This document shows positions 17,011 to 24,748 of a stretch of 64,000 bases of DNA, piece by piece; positions within the stretch are counted from its first letter, which is position 1; every line of letters begins with the position of its first letter. This stretch comes from Candidatus Accumulibacter proximus (GTDB lineage Bacteria; Pseudomonadota; Gammaproteobacteria; Burkholderiales; Rhodocyclaceae): NCBI GenBank assembly GCA_016709675.1, contig JADJMH010000004.1:122304-186303 (forward strand), in the 5' to 3' direction. The notes under the pieces were generated by a model, which saw nothing but the letters and a program-made list of their open reading frames with translations, searched no databases and was not told where the DNA came from. The position numbers and the translations under genes were made by a program.

Positions 17011-18606
17011 ATGCCCGCATCGATCCCACGTTACCTCGCAGAAATCGCTCAGCGACTGCCGGAAAAGACAGCGATTATCTCCCCTTCACGATCAATCACT
17101 TTCGGCGAGTTATACAACGAATCCATGGCCACCGCCGAGTGCCTGCGTGAGATGGGGCTGAACACTGGCGACCGCGTCGGCATATGCATGGAGAAAACGG
17201 TTGACCAGGCGATCGCGATTCTCGGCGTCTTGTGTGCCAACGCTGCGGTGGTGCCCATCCTGCCCCGGCTCAAAGGGCCGAACATCCGCCACATCATGGA
17301 AAACTCGGGGATGGCCGCGATGATCACTGACGCCGACCGCCTGCAAGAGGTCAGCGACTTTGCCGACATCACCCGGCTGATAACCGGCCACGGCGAAATC
17401 AGCAACGACTGGCCGAATCTGCCTTACTTGCGCCGTTTCATCAAGCCGCGCAACTTTTTCGATCGCATCGGCAACGACAATGCGGCAATCATCTACTCAT
17501 CCGGATCCACCGGGCGACCGAAGGGCATTCTGATTTCGCAGCGCAACCTCGCCGAAGGTGCCGATATCGTCGCCGAGTACCTGGGGACGAACGAGGCGGA
17601 CCGCATTGGCAGCGTCCTGTCGCTCAACTTCGACTACGGGATGAATCAGCTCTGGCAGACTATCCGCAAAGGCTGCACGCTGGTGCTGCACGAACTGGCT
17701 CTGCCAAACGACCTCTTCGCAATGATGACCAAGGAGCGGATTACCGCGCTGCCGGTCATGCCGGTGATCATTACCAAGATGTTCGACCGCCGCCTCAAGG
17801 TGCGCACATCCGCCTTCGACTTGTCTTCCTTGCGCTATGTCTGCTCCACCGGCGGCCGCCTGTCGACGGACATGATCGACGACCTCCGCGGCGCGTTTCC
17901 ACACGCCCAGATCTTCTCGATGTTCGGTCTCACCGAAGCTTTCCGGTCGACTTATCTGCCACCCGACAAACTCGCGACGCATCCTGCGTCGGTCGGTTCC
18001 TCGATTCCGGATTGCCAGGTGATGGTACTCGACGATCACGGCGACGAGTGCCCGGCACACGTCGTCGGCGAACTGGTCCACCGCGGCGCCACGGTAACCA
18101 AAGGCTACTGGAACGACCCGGAAAACACCGCCAGAACCTTCCGCAGCCACCCACGCTTCCCCGGTGAGACGCTGGTATTCAGCGGCGACCGTGTCTATCG
18201 CGACGAAGATGGTTTCATCTACTTTGTCGCGCGCGCCGACGACATGATCAAGACCAAAGGGTTCCGGGTCAGCCCGACGGAGGTCGAGAGCGAGGTCGTG
18301 CGTCACCCCGATATCGTCGATGCCGTGGCTTTCGCAGTACCCAACATCAGCGTCGGAGAGGACGTAGGCTGTGCCTACACGACAGTCAATGGTAAAGCCC
18401 TTTCGGAACCGGTGTTTAGGCAGTTTCTGAAATCCAATCTGCCCAACCATATGGTTCCTGCCACTTTGGTGCATTTCGACTCTTTCCCAATCCTGGGCAA
18501 CGCAGGCAAGCTTGACCGCAAGTTGATCAAGCAGGTGGCCCATGAGCGCCTTGGCTTGGCCGAGGTGGCCAGAGAGCCCAGCGAAGTAGTAAGCCCCGGT
18601 GCCTGA
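17011..18606 (+). CDS. AMP-forming acyl/aminoacyl ligase (ligase B)
   Basis: A 531-residue ANL enzyme paralogous to ligase A. YSSGSTGRPKG is at residues 162-172, FGLTEAFRSTYLPPDK is nearly identical to the same place in ligase A, ARADDMIKTKGFRVSPTEVE is the hinge, and GNAGKLDRK holds the catalytic Lys. It follows the carrier protein by 54 bases, and its end overlaps the possible GTG start of glmS. Two adenylating enzymes with one carrier recall vicenistatin, where VinN loads 3-methylaspartate and VinM adds a protecting alanine. Which role, if either, applies here cannot be told from sequence. Confidence 0.87.
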   Translation: MPASIPRYLAEIAQRLPEKTAIISPSRSITFGELYNESMATAECLREMGLNTGDRVGICMEKTVDQAIAILGVLCANAAVVPILPRLKGPNIRHIMENSGMAAMITDADRLQEVSDFADITRLITGHGEISNDWPNLPYLRRFIKPRNFFDRIGNDNAAIIYSSGSTGRPKGILISQRNLAEGADIVAEYLGTNEADRIGSVLSLNFDYGMNQLWQTIRKGCTLVLHELALPNDLFAMMTKERITALPVMPVIITKMFDRRLKVRTSAFDLSSLRYVCSTGGRLSTDMIDDLRGAFPHAQIFSMFGLTEAFRSTYLPPDKLATHPASVGSSIPDCQVMVLDDHGDECPAHVVGELVHRGATVTKGYWNDPENTARTFRSHPRFPGETLVFSGDRVYRDEDGFIYFVARADDMIKTKGFRVSPTEVESEVVRHPDIVDAVAFAVPNISVGEDVGCAYTTVNGKALSEPVFRQFLKSNLPNHMVPATLVHFDSFPILGNAGKLDRKLIKQVAHERLGLAEVAREPSEVVSPGA

Positions 18607-19057
18607 GCGTCGCAGAATGGCGCACGCCCAACACTCCGAGACCCGTATCGTGATGGGTGTTATCGGTGACGATATTCACGTTGTCGGGAATCGCATTATC
18701 CAGCTTGCCCTCGAGGAATCTGGCTGCCGGGTGTTCAACCTCCGCACACGCAATCGGCCGGAGCACTTCTGCCAGGCGGCACTCGAAGTCAATGCCCATG
18801 CGATCTTCGTCTCCTCGCTGAATGGTGAAGGCGAGTATTGGTGCACGGGTTTCCGTGCGCGTCTGCAGGAAATAGGGATGGGCAACGTCCTGTTGTATGT
18901 GGGTGGCAACGTGGTCGTCGGCAACCGGCCGGAGAGCGAGGTGGTTGCCCTGTTCAGGAGCTATGGTTTTGATCGCGTTTATCATCAGCGCCCGGACATC
19001 GGCCCCGCAATCGAAGATCTATTCAGGGATTTGACGAATGGCTCGACCCAGCGATAA
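18599..19057 (+). CDS. glmS: glutamate mutase sigma subunit (methylaspartate mutase S), B12-binding
   Basis: Small cobalamin-binding subunit of glutamate mutase, which with the epsilon subunit interconverts L-glutamate and (2S,3S)-3-methylaspartate using adenosylcobalamin. The B12 signature D-x-H-x-x-G is D25-I-H27-V-V-G30. SSLNGEGE and LLYVGGNVVVG match the Clostridium GlmS pattern (SSLYGQGE, LLYVGGNIVVG) as I remember it. The length of 146-152 residues is normal. The start is either GTG 18599, overlapping the ligase stop, or ATG 18617; neither has a strong ribosome binding site. It overlaps glmE by 20 bases, so S and E are probably made in step. Confidence 0.92.
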   Translation: MPERRRMAHAQHSETRIVMGVIGDDIHVVGNRIIQLALEESGCRVFNLRTRNRPEHFCQAALEVNAHAIFVSSLNGEGEYWCTGFRARLQEIGMGNVLLYVGGNVVVGNRPESEVVALFRSYGFDRVYHQRPDIGPAIEDLFRDLTNGSTQR

Positions 19058-20443
19058 GGCCCGCCTGCGCCACACCGACCGCCAGCGAACGCAGGTCTTG
19101 GCGCACCCACTTGCCCGCGGTCTGTGCCCGGATGAAGTGAGCCGCTTTCTGGCCAGCGTACCGCACCGTCGATTCCCGACTGTGGCGTATGCAGAGCGGG
19201 AGGCGATGCCACTGATACAACCTCGCGGCGGAGTACCGCTGTTTGAGGCTCAACTGCAGCTCACCAAGGCGCTGAGTGATGCGGGGGCAGACTTCATCCC
19301 GTTGACCATCGACAGCTGTACTCGCCACAATCAGTATGAGACCGCGATGCAACTGCTGCGGCGTAGTGAGGAAGAGGGACATAGCTACCTTAACGGCTAC
19401 CCGTTGGTCTGCCACGGCCACGAACTGACCCGCCAGCTCTACCTGGACCTGGACAAACCAGTGAGTCTGCGCCACGGCACACCAGACGCGCGACTCTTGG
19501 TCGAGATAGCGATCGCATCGGGTATCGCCGAGATCGAAGGCGGTGGACTTTGCTATTGCCTGCCGTACTCGGAAGGTTTTCCGATTGATCGAGCCCTTCT
19601 GTATTGGCAGTACGTCGACCGCGTCTGCGCCTTGTACTCCACCCCAGAACGCCCGATACATCGCGAGAGTTTCGGGCCACTCACCGCGACGCTGGTGCCA
19701 CCGGCGCTCGCCATCGTGATCGAGATCATCGAGGCACTGCTCGCCGCGGAGCAGGGCGTGCTGTCGTTTGCGGTCAGCTTCGGTCAGACCGGCTCATTCA
19801 CTCAGGACGTGGCCACTGCCCGCGTACTGCGCCGGCTCGTGCGAAAGGCGCTCGACGAGAATGGGTTCGAGGCCATGCAAGTCCACATGGTTTACCACCA
19901 GTGGATGGGGCAATTTCCGATGCAACGCGAGCGTGCAGCAGCGCTTATTGCAGGCTCCGCACTCGTCGCCGGCGTGATCGATGCCGACAAGATCGTCGTC
20001 AAGACCATCGATGAAGCCCTGGGCGTACCGCGGCCGGAAGTCAATGCTGAAGCAGTGGATACGGTGCGGTATGTATTGCGGACTTTTGCCGCACCAAAGA
20101 TGATCGAATCGTCGTCAATCGAGGTGGAGGCGGCATTGCTCGAGTCTGAGGCTGGGAACATCCTCGACGCCATCTACGGCTTGTCCGGCGATATGTTCTG
20201 GGAAAGCGTTTACCGTGCTTTCCAACTCGGCTGGCTGGACATACCATTTTCGCCGCACGCCGACAATGCCAATCGCCTGATCTCGATGCGCGACGCCAAC
20301 CACTCGATCCGCATCGTTGAGCCAGGGCAGTGCCGATCTCGACCGCCAATGCGGTGTCCGAACGCAAACTGCTCAGCAGCCGCGTCGGCCAGGCAGACAA
20401 TACCTATCGCCAGATCCTGGCGGACATCATGTTAATGGTCTGA
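19038..20443 (+). CDS. glmE: glutamate mutase epsilon subunit (methylaspartate mutase E), with a C-terminal one-base frameshift
   Basis: Catalytic TIM-barrel subunit of glutamate mutase. SLRHGTPDARLL, EIEGGGLCYCLPY, FGPLTATLVPP and ALLAAEQGV are typical GlmE motifs. After IRIVEPG at about residue 430 the frame becomes nonsense and stops at 20435. The GGG at 20325-20327 would need one more G: the adjacent frame then reads AVPISTANAVSERKLLSS and ends QILADIMLMV at the TGA 20441-20443, just before the MutL-like gene. The repaired protein has 468 residues; the family is usually about 480. With the defect only the last 40 or so residues differ. I suspect a sequencing or assembly error rather than a dead gene, since the rest is perfectly conserved. 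Confidence 0.9.
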
Positions 20444-20449
20444 GCGACG

Positions 20450-21718
20450 ATGAGTAAGGATTTCCACAGCATCCCGGAGCCGCGCATAGCGCTCGACATC
20501 GGATCCACGGTCGTCAAGATAGCCTGGCTTGACCCGATGGGCCAGCTGCTCAGGCAACGGTTCTTCCCGCGTGATCTGGCGGCGGGGGTCAGCCAGCAGG
20601 TACGCTGTCTGCTGGCTGAACTGGGCATCGATCCGGAACAGCAACCCATGCTTGCCTGCTCTTCAGCCAACGGCGGGCTGCGCGTAGGCATCGTATGCCT
20701 GAGCATGCACTTCAGCGGGGCGACCATGCGTAACCAGGTGCTCCTGGCCGGTGCAAACCCCATGTTTGTGCACGAGTTTGACGAGACCGCCAACGATCCA
20801 CCACGGGTGGATATCCTGCTCGTCGGCGGCGGAGTCGATTGCGAACCCGCACGCCCGGCCCGCGAACGTCTCTTGCGTTTCGATCCTGGCCGTTACCGGT
20901 ACGGCACACTGATCTACGCCGGCAACCGGCATCTGGCGGGCGCTTTTGTGGCGCGCTTTCCTGACGCCATGGTGATTGCCAACCCGCAGGGAGAAGTGCT
21001 TTCCAACCGCGTTGGCAGCGTATTCGAAACCATCCGAAGGGCATACCTGGACGATCTGGTATTCAAGGAAGGCATCAGCGAACTGCCGGCCTCATTGGCG
21101 CACCGTATTCGCCCGACGCCAGAGGTGGCAAGCCGTGGTTTCTTGCGATCGGTGTCCGGTGACTCCAGCTTCACGATTGTCGGCACGTGCTTGGCGCTGG
21201 ATATCGGCGGCGCCACAACGGACCTTCACTACACGGTTGAGCTGGTCAGCGAGGACAGCCCAGTACGCCCGGCCAGCGGTGTTTCGGTGGCTCGTTACGT
21301 TTTCCCCGACCTCGGCATCGTCGCCTCGCGCGACACGTTGCTGATGCAGCTCCGTGCTCACCCTCACCTCTACGAGTTCCTGTCTGCGGTCGGAGGAGCC
21401 AACGTTCAGGACATGTACGTCGGATTGCGCGATACTGAGATCGATCCGCCGCCTGAGTTGCTGTCGTATGCCTGCCTGTACCTGGCCCTGGACCGCTTTG
21501 CCAAGGGCAAGGGCCCAGGCCTGCCAGTGGCGCACCTCGATACTTTGGCACAGCTCATTCTGACTGGCGGTGCCGCCCAAGCCATGCAGGAAGCCGTTGT
21601 TCGTCGCATCATGGCCTTGCTCCTCAGCCCTGGTAGCCAGGCGCCACTGGTCCAGGTGGACCGACGCTACGAGATCTGGGTGGCTGGCATCACGTGGACG
21701 GAAGGACCATCGCAATGA
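20450..21718 (+). CDS. glmL: MutL-family ATPase associated with glutamate mutase
   Basis: A 422-residue actin-like (ASKHA) ATPase. The phosphate-1 motif DIGSTVVK is at residues 16-23, the phosphate-2 motif DIGGATTDLHY lies in the second half, and LTGGAAQAM provides the adenosine motif. In clostridia and others a mutL gene lies between or next to the glutamate mutase genes, and is thought to protect or reactivate the B12 enzyme. At 422 residues it is slightly shorter than the clostridial type. The TGA of this gene overlaps the ATG of decarboxylase B (ATGA at 21715-21718). Its presence argues that the mutase is a working enzyme and not a relic. Confidence 0.88.
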   Translation: MSKDFHSIPEPRIALDIGSTVVKIAWLDPMGQLLRQRFFPRDLAAGVSQQVRCLLAELGIDPEQQPMLACSSANGGLRVGIVCLSMHFSGATMRNQVLLAGANPMFVHEFDETANDPPRVDILLVGGGVDCEPARPARERLLRFDPGRYRYGTLIYAGNRHLAGAFVARFPDAMVIANPQGEVLSNRVGSVFETIRRAYLDDLVFKEGISELPASLAHRIRPTPEVASRGFLRSVSGDSSFTIVGTCLALDIGGATTDLHYTVELVSEDSPVRPASGVSVARYVFPDLGIVASRDTLLMQLRAHPHLYEFLSAVGGANVQDMYVGLRDTEIDPPPELLSYACLYLALDRFAKGKGPGLPVAHLDTLAQLILTGGAAQAMQEAVVRRIMALLLSPGSQAPLVQVDRRYEIWVAGITWTEGPSQ

Positions 21719-22983
21719 TCGATACATCGTTTCTGCCACAGGTAAACTGGCTCGAATCCTCGACCGCCGACTGGGAAGCACTGGCGCTCGCTCACGGCAC
21801 CCCGTTCTTCTTCTTCGATGCAGATGTCGTCGCCGGGCGTATTCGCGCCGTACGGCAGGCCATGCACGGGATGGCACAGATCTACTATGCCGTCAAGGCG
21901 AATCCTAATCTGGGGCTCCTGCGAGCGGTTCAACCGGTCGCCGATGGGGTGGATATCTCGTCGGGCGGAGAATTGCTGCAGGCGCAACTTGCCGGCTACG
22001 ACCCGGCGATGATGAGCTTCGCCGGACCTGCCAAGACAGAGACCGAACTTGAGGCGGCGATCCGCGCGGGGGTCGGATGCATCAGCGCGGAATCGCTGCG
22101 AGAAATCGAGCAATGCGCGACCATCGCTGCACGCGTCGGCGTGCCGGCGCGCATCCTGCTGCGCGTAAACCCGGCGTCGCCGAATCGCGCCTATGGTCTA
22201 AAGATGGGCGGTAAGCCCGTGCAGTTCGGCATCGACGAAGAGACCTTGCCCGAAGCCGAGACCTGCGTCCTGGCGAACGAGGGAAACCTGGAGTTTCGCG
22301 GCATCCACTCGTACGTGGGCAGCCAGTGCTTCGACCCGGCGGCGGTCGTCGAAGCGACGGCCAATGCTCTGCGCCTTGCACAAGACATGGAGCGGCGCAG
22401 CGGGCTGGTCTGCAAAAAGATCAACCTCGGCGGAGGGTTTGGCGTCGCGCATACCGAGCAGCGCCGCGAACTTGACCTGTCTGCGCTGGCCAGAGGGCTG
22501 CTCCCCCTGTTCGTGGAGAGAAAAACTGAGTCACCGGATTGCGACCTCATCTTCGAGCTTGGCCGATACATTACGGCCGAAGCGGGACTCTACGTGACAC
22601 GAGCCGTTCGGACCAAGACCTCGCGCGGCAAGCACTTCGTCATCTGCGACGGCGGACTCAACCACCACTTGGCCGCAGCCGGGACGTTTGGCGCGGCATT
22701 GCGCGGCAACTTCCCGGCCTACAATCTCACCCGGCCTGATTCGACGCTGGTCACCTGCCACATTGCCGGTCCATCCTGCAACCCAACGGATCTGCTGGGT
22801 GTCGATGCGAGTCTGCCTGCTCCCGAGGAAGGCGACCTGGTCGGCGTGGGAATGTCCGGCAGTTATGGACTGACGGCGAGCCCCCTGCTCTTCCTCGGCC
22901 GGCCAACACCGGTGGAACTGGTCCGTAGCTCTGGCCAGGTACTGGTCGGACGGCGTAGCCATACCACTACCGACTTCAACTAG
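21715..22983 (+). CDS. PLP-dependent decarboxylase (decarboxylase B)
   Basis: A 422-residue fold-type III PLP decarboxylase, paralogous to the one at 14416. The PLP Lys is K61 in YYAVKANPNLG, and INLGGGFGVAH is the glycine loop. LKMGGKPVQFG and AGPSCNPTDLLG occupy the substrate-determining places and share the departures from true diaminopimelate decarboxylases seen in decarboxylase A. It is the last gene of the operon and directly coupled to mutL. The order mutase, MutL, decarboxylase suggests that 3-methylaspartate, free or carrier-bound, is the substrate, giving 3-aminoisobutyrate (2-methyl-beta-alanine). The in-frame ATG at 21694 inside mutL is less likely. Confidence 0.87.
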   Translation: MIDTSFLPQVNWLESSTADWEALALAHGTPFFFFDADVVAGRIRAVRQAMHGMAQIYYAVKANPNLGLLRAVQPVADGVDISSGGELLQAQLAGYDPAMMSFAGPAKTETELEAAIRAGVGCISAESLREIEQCATIAARVGVPARILLRVNPASPNRAYGLKMGGKPVQFGIDEETLPEAETCVLANEGNLEFRGIHSYVGSQCFDPAAVVEATANALRLAQDMERRSGLVCKKINLGGGFGVAHTEQRRELDLSALARGLLPLFVERKTESPDCDLIFELGRYITAEAGLYVTRAVRTKTSRGKHFVICDGGLNHHLAAAGTFGAALRGNFPAYNLTRPDSTLVTCHIAGPSCNPTDLLGVDASLPAPEEGDLVGVGMSGSYGLTASPLLFLGRPTPVELVRSSGQVLVGRRSHTTTDFN

Positions 22984-23038
22984 GTCGCGCGGGTAAGAAA
23001 AGAAACCTCCGGCTGATCCACCAACTCTGAATCAGGCC

Positions 23039-23182
23039 TTACGATTTGCGGCCATGCGCGGCAGCTTCCTCGCGCGCAAAGGTGACGGCGAACCGGGCGT
23101 CAAAACGATCTGAATCGGGTTGCGGCGCGTTACGGACTGCGTCGTCGGCCTCCAGTTCATCCGTGAGGCGGCTCCCGGGTGA
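23039..23182 (+). pseudogene. C-terminal remnant of an IS4-type transposase
   Basis: Reading the plus strand from 23039 gives FAAMRGSFLARKGDGEPGV then KTI-stop-IGLRRVTDCVVGL and ends at the TGA 23180-23182. RKGDGEPGxKTxWxGL is the recurrent C-terminal motif of many IS4-family transposases; the internal stop is TGA where TGG (Trp) is expected. Only about 47 codons remain, with no terminal inverted repeats visible. It lies just past the glutamate-mutase operon, between two convergent genes, and is a scar of past insertion. Family assignment rests on remembered motifs. Confidence 0.6.
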
Positions 23183-23207
23183 ATGTATTGTGTATAAGGA
23201 TAGGCGG

Positions 23208-24677
23208 TCAACCACCTATTCCGCGGAACCGCTCGAGTGTGCCGGATACCAGATTAATAATACGATTCTCGGGGCCGTCCGGCCGGCCTTCGGCGATCCA
23301 GGATACGTAAAGGATCAGCGAGAATACGGCAGCCCCAGTCGCCACATCTATAAACAAGGTCACGAAATGGGACTCGATCTCATGGGAGTGAAGCGCTTTG
23401 ACAACTGCAAACATCGCCAGAGCGGTGAGGAGGATGCGGACGAAGTCCCGCAGGATCCGGGTCGCCGATACGGGTAGCACCTTCGGCAGGTAGAGCAGGC
23501 ATCCCACCGTGAACGCTGCCGTCGAAAGCGTGCCCGCTATTGCGACGTCCACGACAGTGCCTGCCCAGGCTGCCACGAGTATGCTGGACCCAAAAACCCC
23601 CAGCCTCAGCCAGCTGATGACAAAGACCGTTCGTTCTCTGTTGAGGACGATCAGGATATGGCCGGCAATGGTAGATTGAATCGCGGCAAAGGTTCCGAAA
23701 ACGCCTAGCCACTCGATAAGCGGCACGGCGAAGCCCCATTGCTTGCCCAGCACGACGTGGACAAGATCATCTGCCACGGCGGCAATGCCGAAGCCGGCCG
23801 AAAAGGTGACAATGCCAACGGTCCGCAAGACGATTAGGAATGCGGAGGTCAGTTCGTCAAGGTTGTCTTTGAGCTTTGCATAATTCGGGTAGATTGCACG
23901 CGCCATCGGGATGACAATCTCCGCCGTAGCCATACGGGAAAGCTCCGAGGCGACGTTGTAGGCTCCCAGTTGGGCTGTGTTCGCTACGTAGCCAACAACG
24001 AAAACGTCGGCTTTCTGATTTAGGAAGTTCGCGATACCTGCAGGCGTCATCCAGGTGGCGAACGTGGTGAACTGTCGCCACTCGGAAAGACGTAGCCGTG
24101 GGCGAAAGGGATGCATTACGTAGCTGACAATGACTGCGAGCGCGGTCCCGATAATCGTGCCGGCGACTAGCGCCCAATAGCTCCGGAAGACCAGCGCGAG
24201 AATGATGGTGGGAATGACGGCCAGCACTTTTGAATAGAACCCCACCAAGAAGTCGCTCTTGAAATCGAGATCCCGCCGGAACATGATGATCCCGATGTTG
24301 CCGAGGCCGCCTATTACGCTGCCCGCTGCCAAGACCTGCATCACGGCGACCAAGCGTGGTTCATGGAAATAGAGAGCCGCTGGGTAAGCCACAAAGTACA
24401 CGATGACTGCCAGCAGGATCGACTGGATCAGCGTAATCGTCCAAGCCGTGTCGTAGGCTTGACGATCGGCATGGCGCATCCGGAGCAGCACCTGCCAAGT
24501 GCCAAGTTCGAGAATTATGTCCAATAGACCGGACACCAGACTGCTCATCGCCACGATGCCGAAATCTGCAGGTGTTAGGATGCGAGCAAGGATAAGGGTG
24601 CTGACTAGGCCGGCGCAGCGAATCGCCCAGCGCATGCAGATCATCCACACCGCCCCCTGAACGAACTTGGTCTTCAC
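23208..24677 (-). CDS. oligosaccharide flippase / lipopolysaccharide biosynthesis protein (Wzx-like)
   Basis: A 489-residue polytopic membrane protein of the MOP superfamily (PST/Wzx group) that flips lipid-linked glycan units across the inner membrane. About twelve hydrophobic segments are present. The N-terminal GAVWMICMRWAIRCAGLVSTLILARILTP and GIVAMSSLVSG segments and the NQKADVFVVGYV segment are typical. Start chosen at GTG 24677, since AAGGAG lies five bases upstream; the frame's TTG at 24701 has none. Divergent from the heparinase-like gene with only 71 bases between. Confidence 0.87.
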   Translation of the reverse strand: MKTKFVQGAVWMICMRWAIRCAGLVSTLILARILTPADFGIVAMSSLVSGLLDIILELGTWQVLLRMRHADRQAYDTAWTITLIQSILLAVIVYFVAYPAALYFHEPRLVAVMQVLAAGSVIGGLGNIGIIMFRRDLDFKSDFLVGFYSKVLAVIPTIILALVFRSYWALVAGTIIGTALAVIVSYVMHPFRPRLRLSEWRQFTTFATWMTPAGIANFLNQKADVFVVGYVANTAQLGAYNVASELSRMATAEIVIPMARAIYPNYAKLKDNLDELTSAFLIVLRTVGIVTFSAGFGIAAVADDLVHVVLGKQWGFAVPLIEWLGVFGTFAAIQSTIAGHILIVLNRERTVFVISWLRLGVFGSSILVAAWAGTVVDVAIAGTLSTAAFTVGCLLYLPKVLPVSATRILRDFVRILLTALAMFAVVKALHSHEIESHFVTLFIDVATGAAVFSLILYVSWIAEGRPDGPENRIINLVSGTLERFRGIGG

Positions 24678-24748
24678 CGCTACTCCTTGATTTATCGGCA
24701 ACGTGCATTCTATGCGAAAATAGGGGCTTTTCGGGTGGAGCGTTCGAA

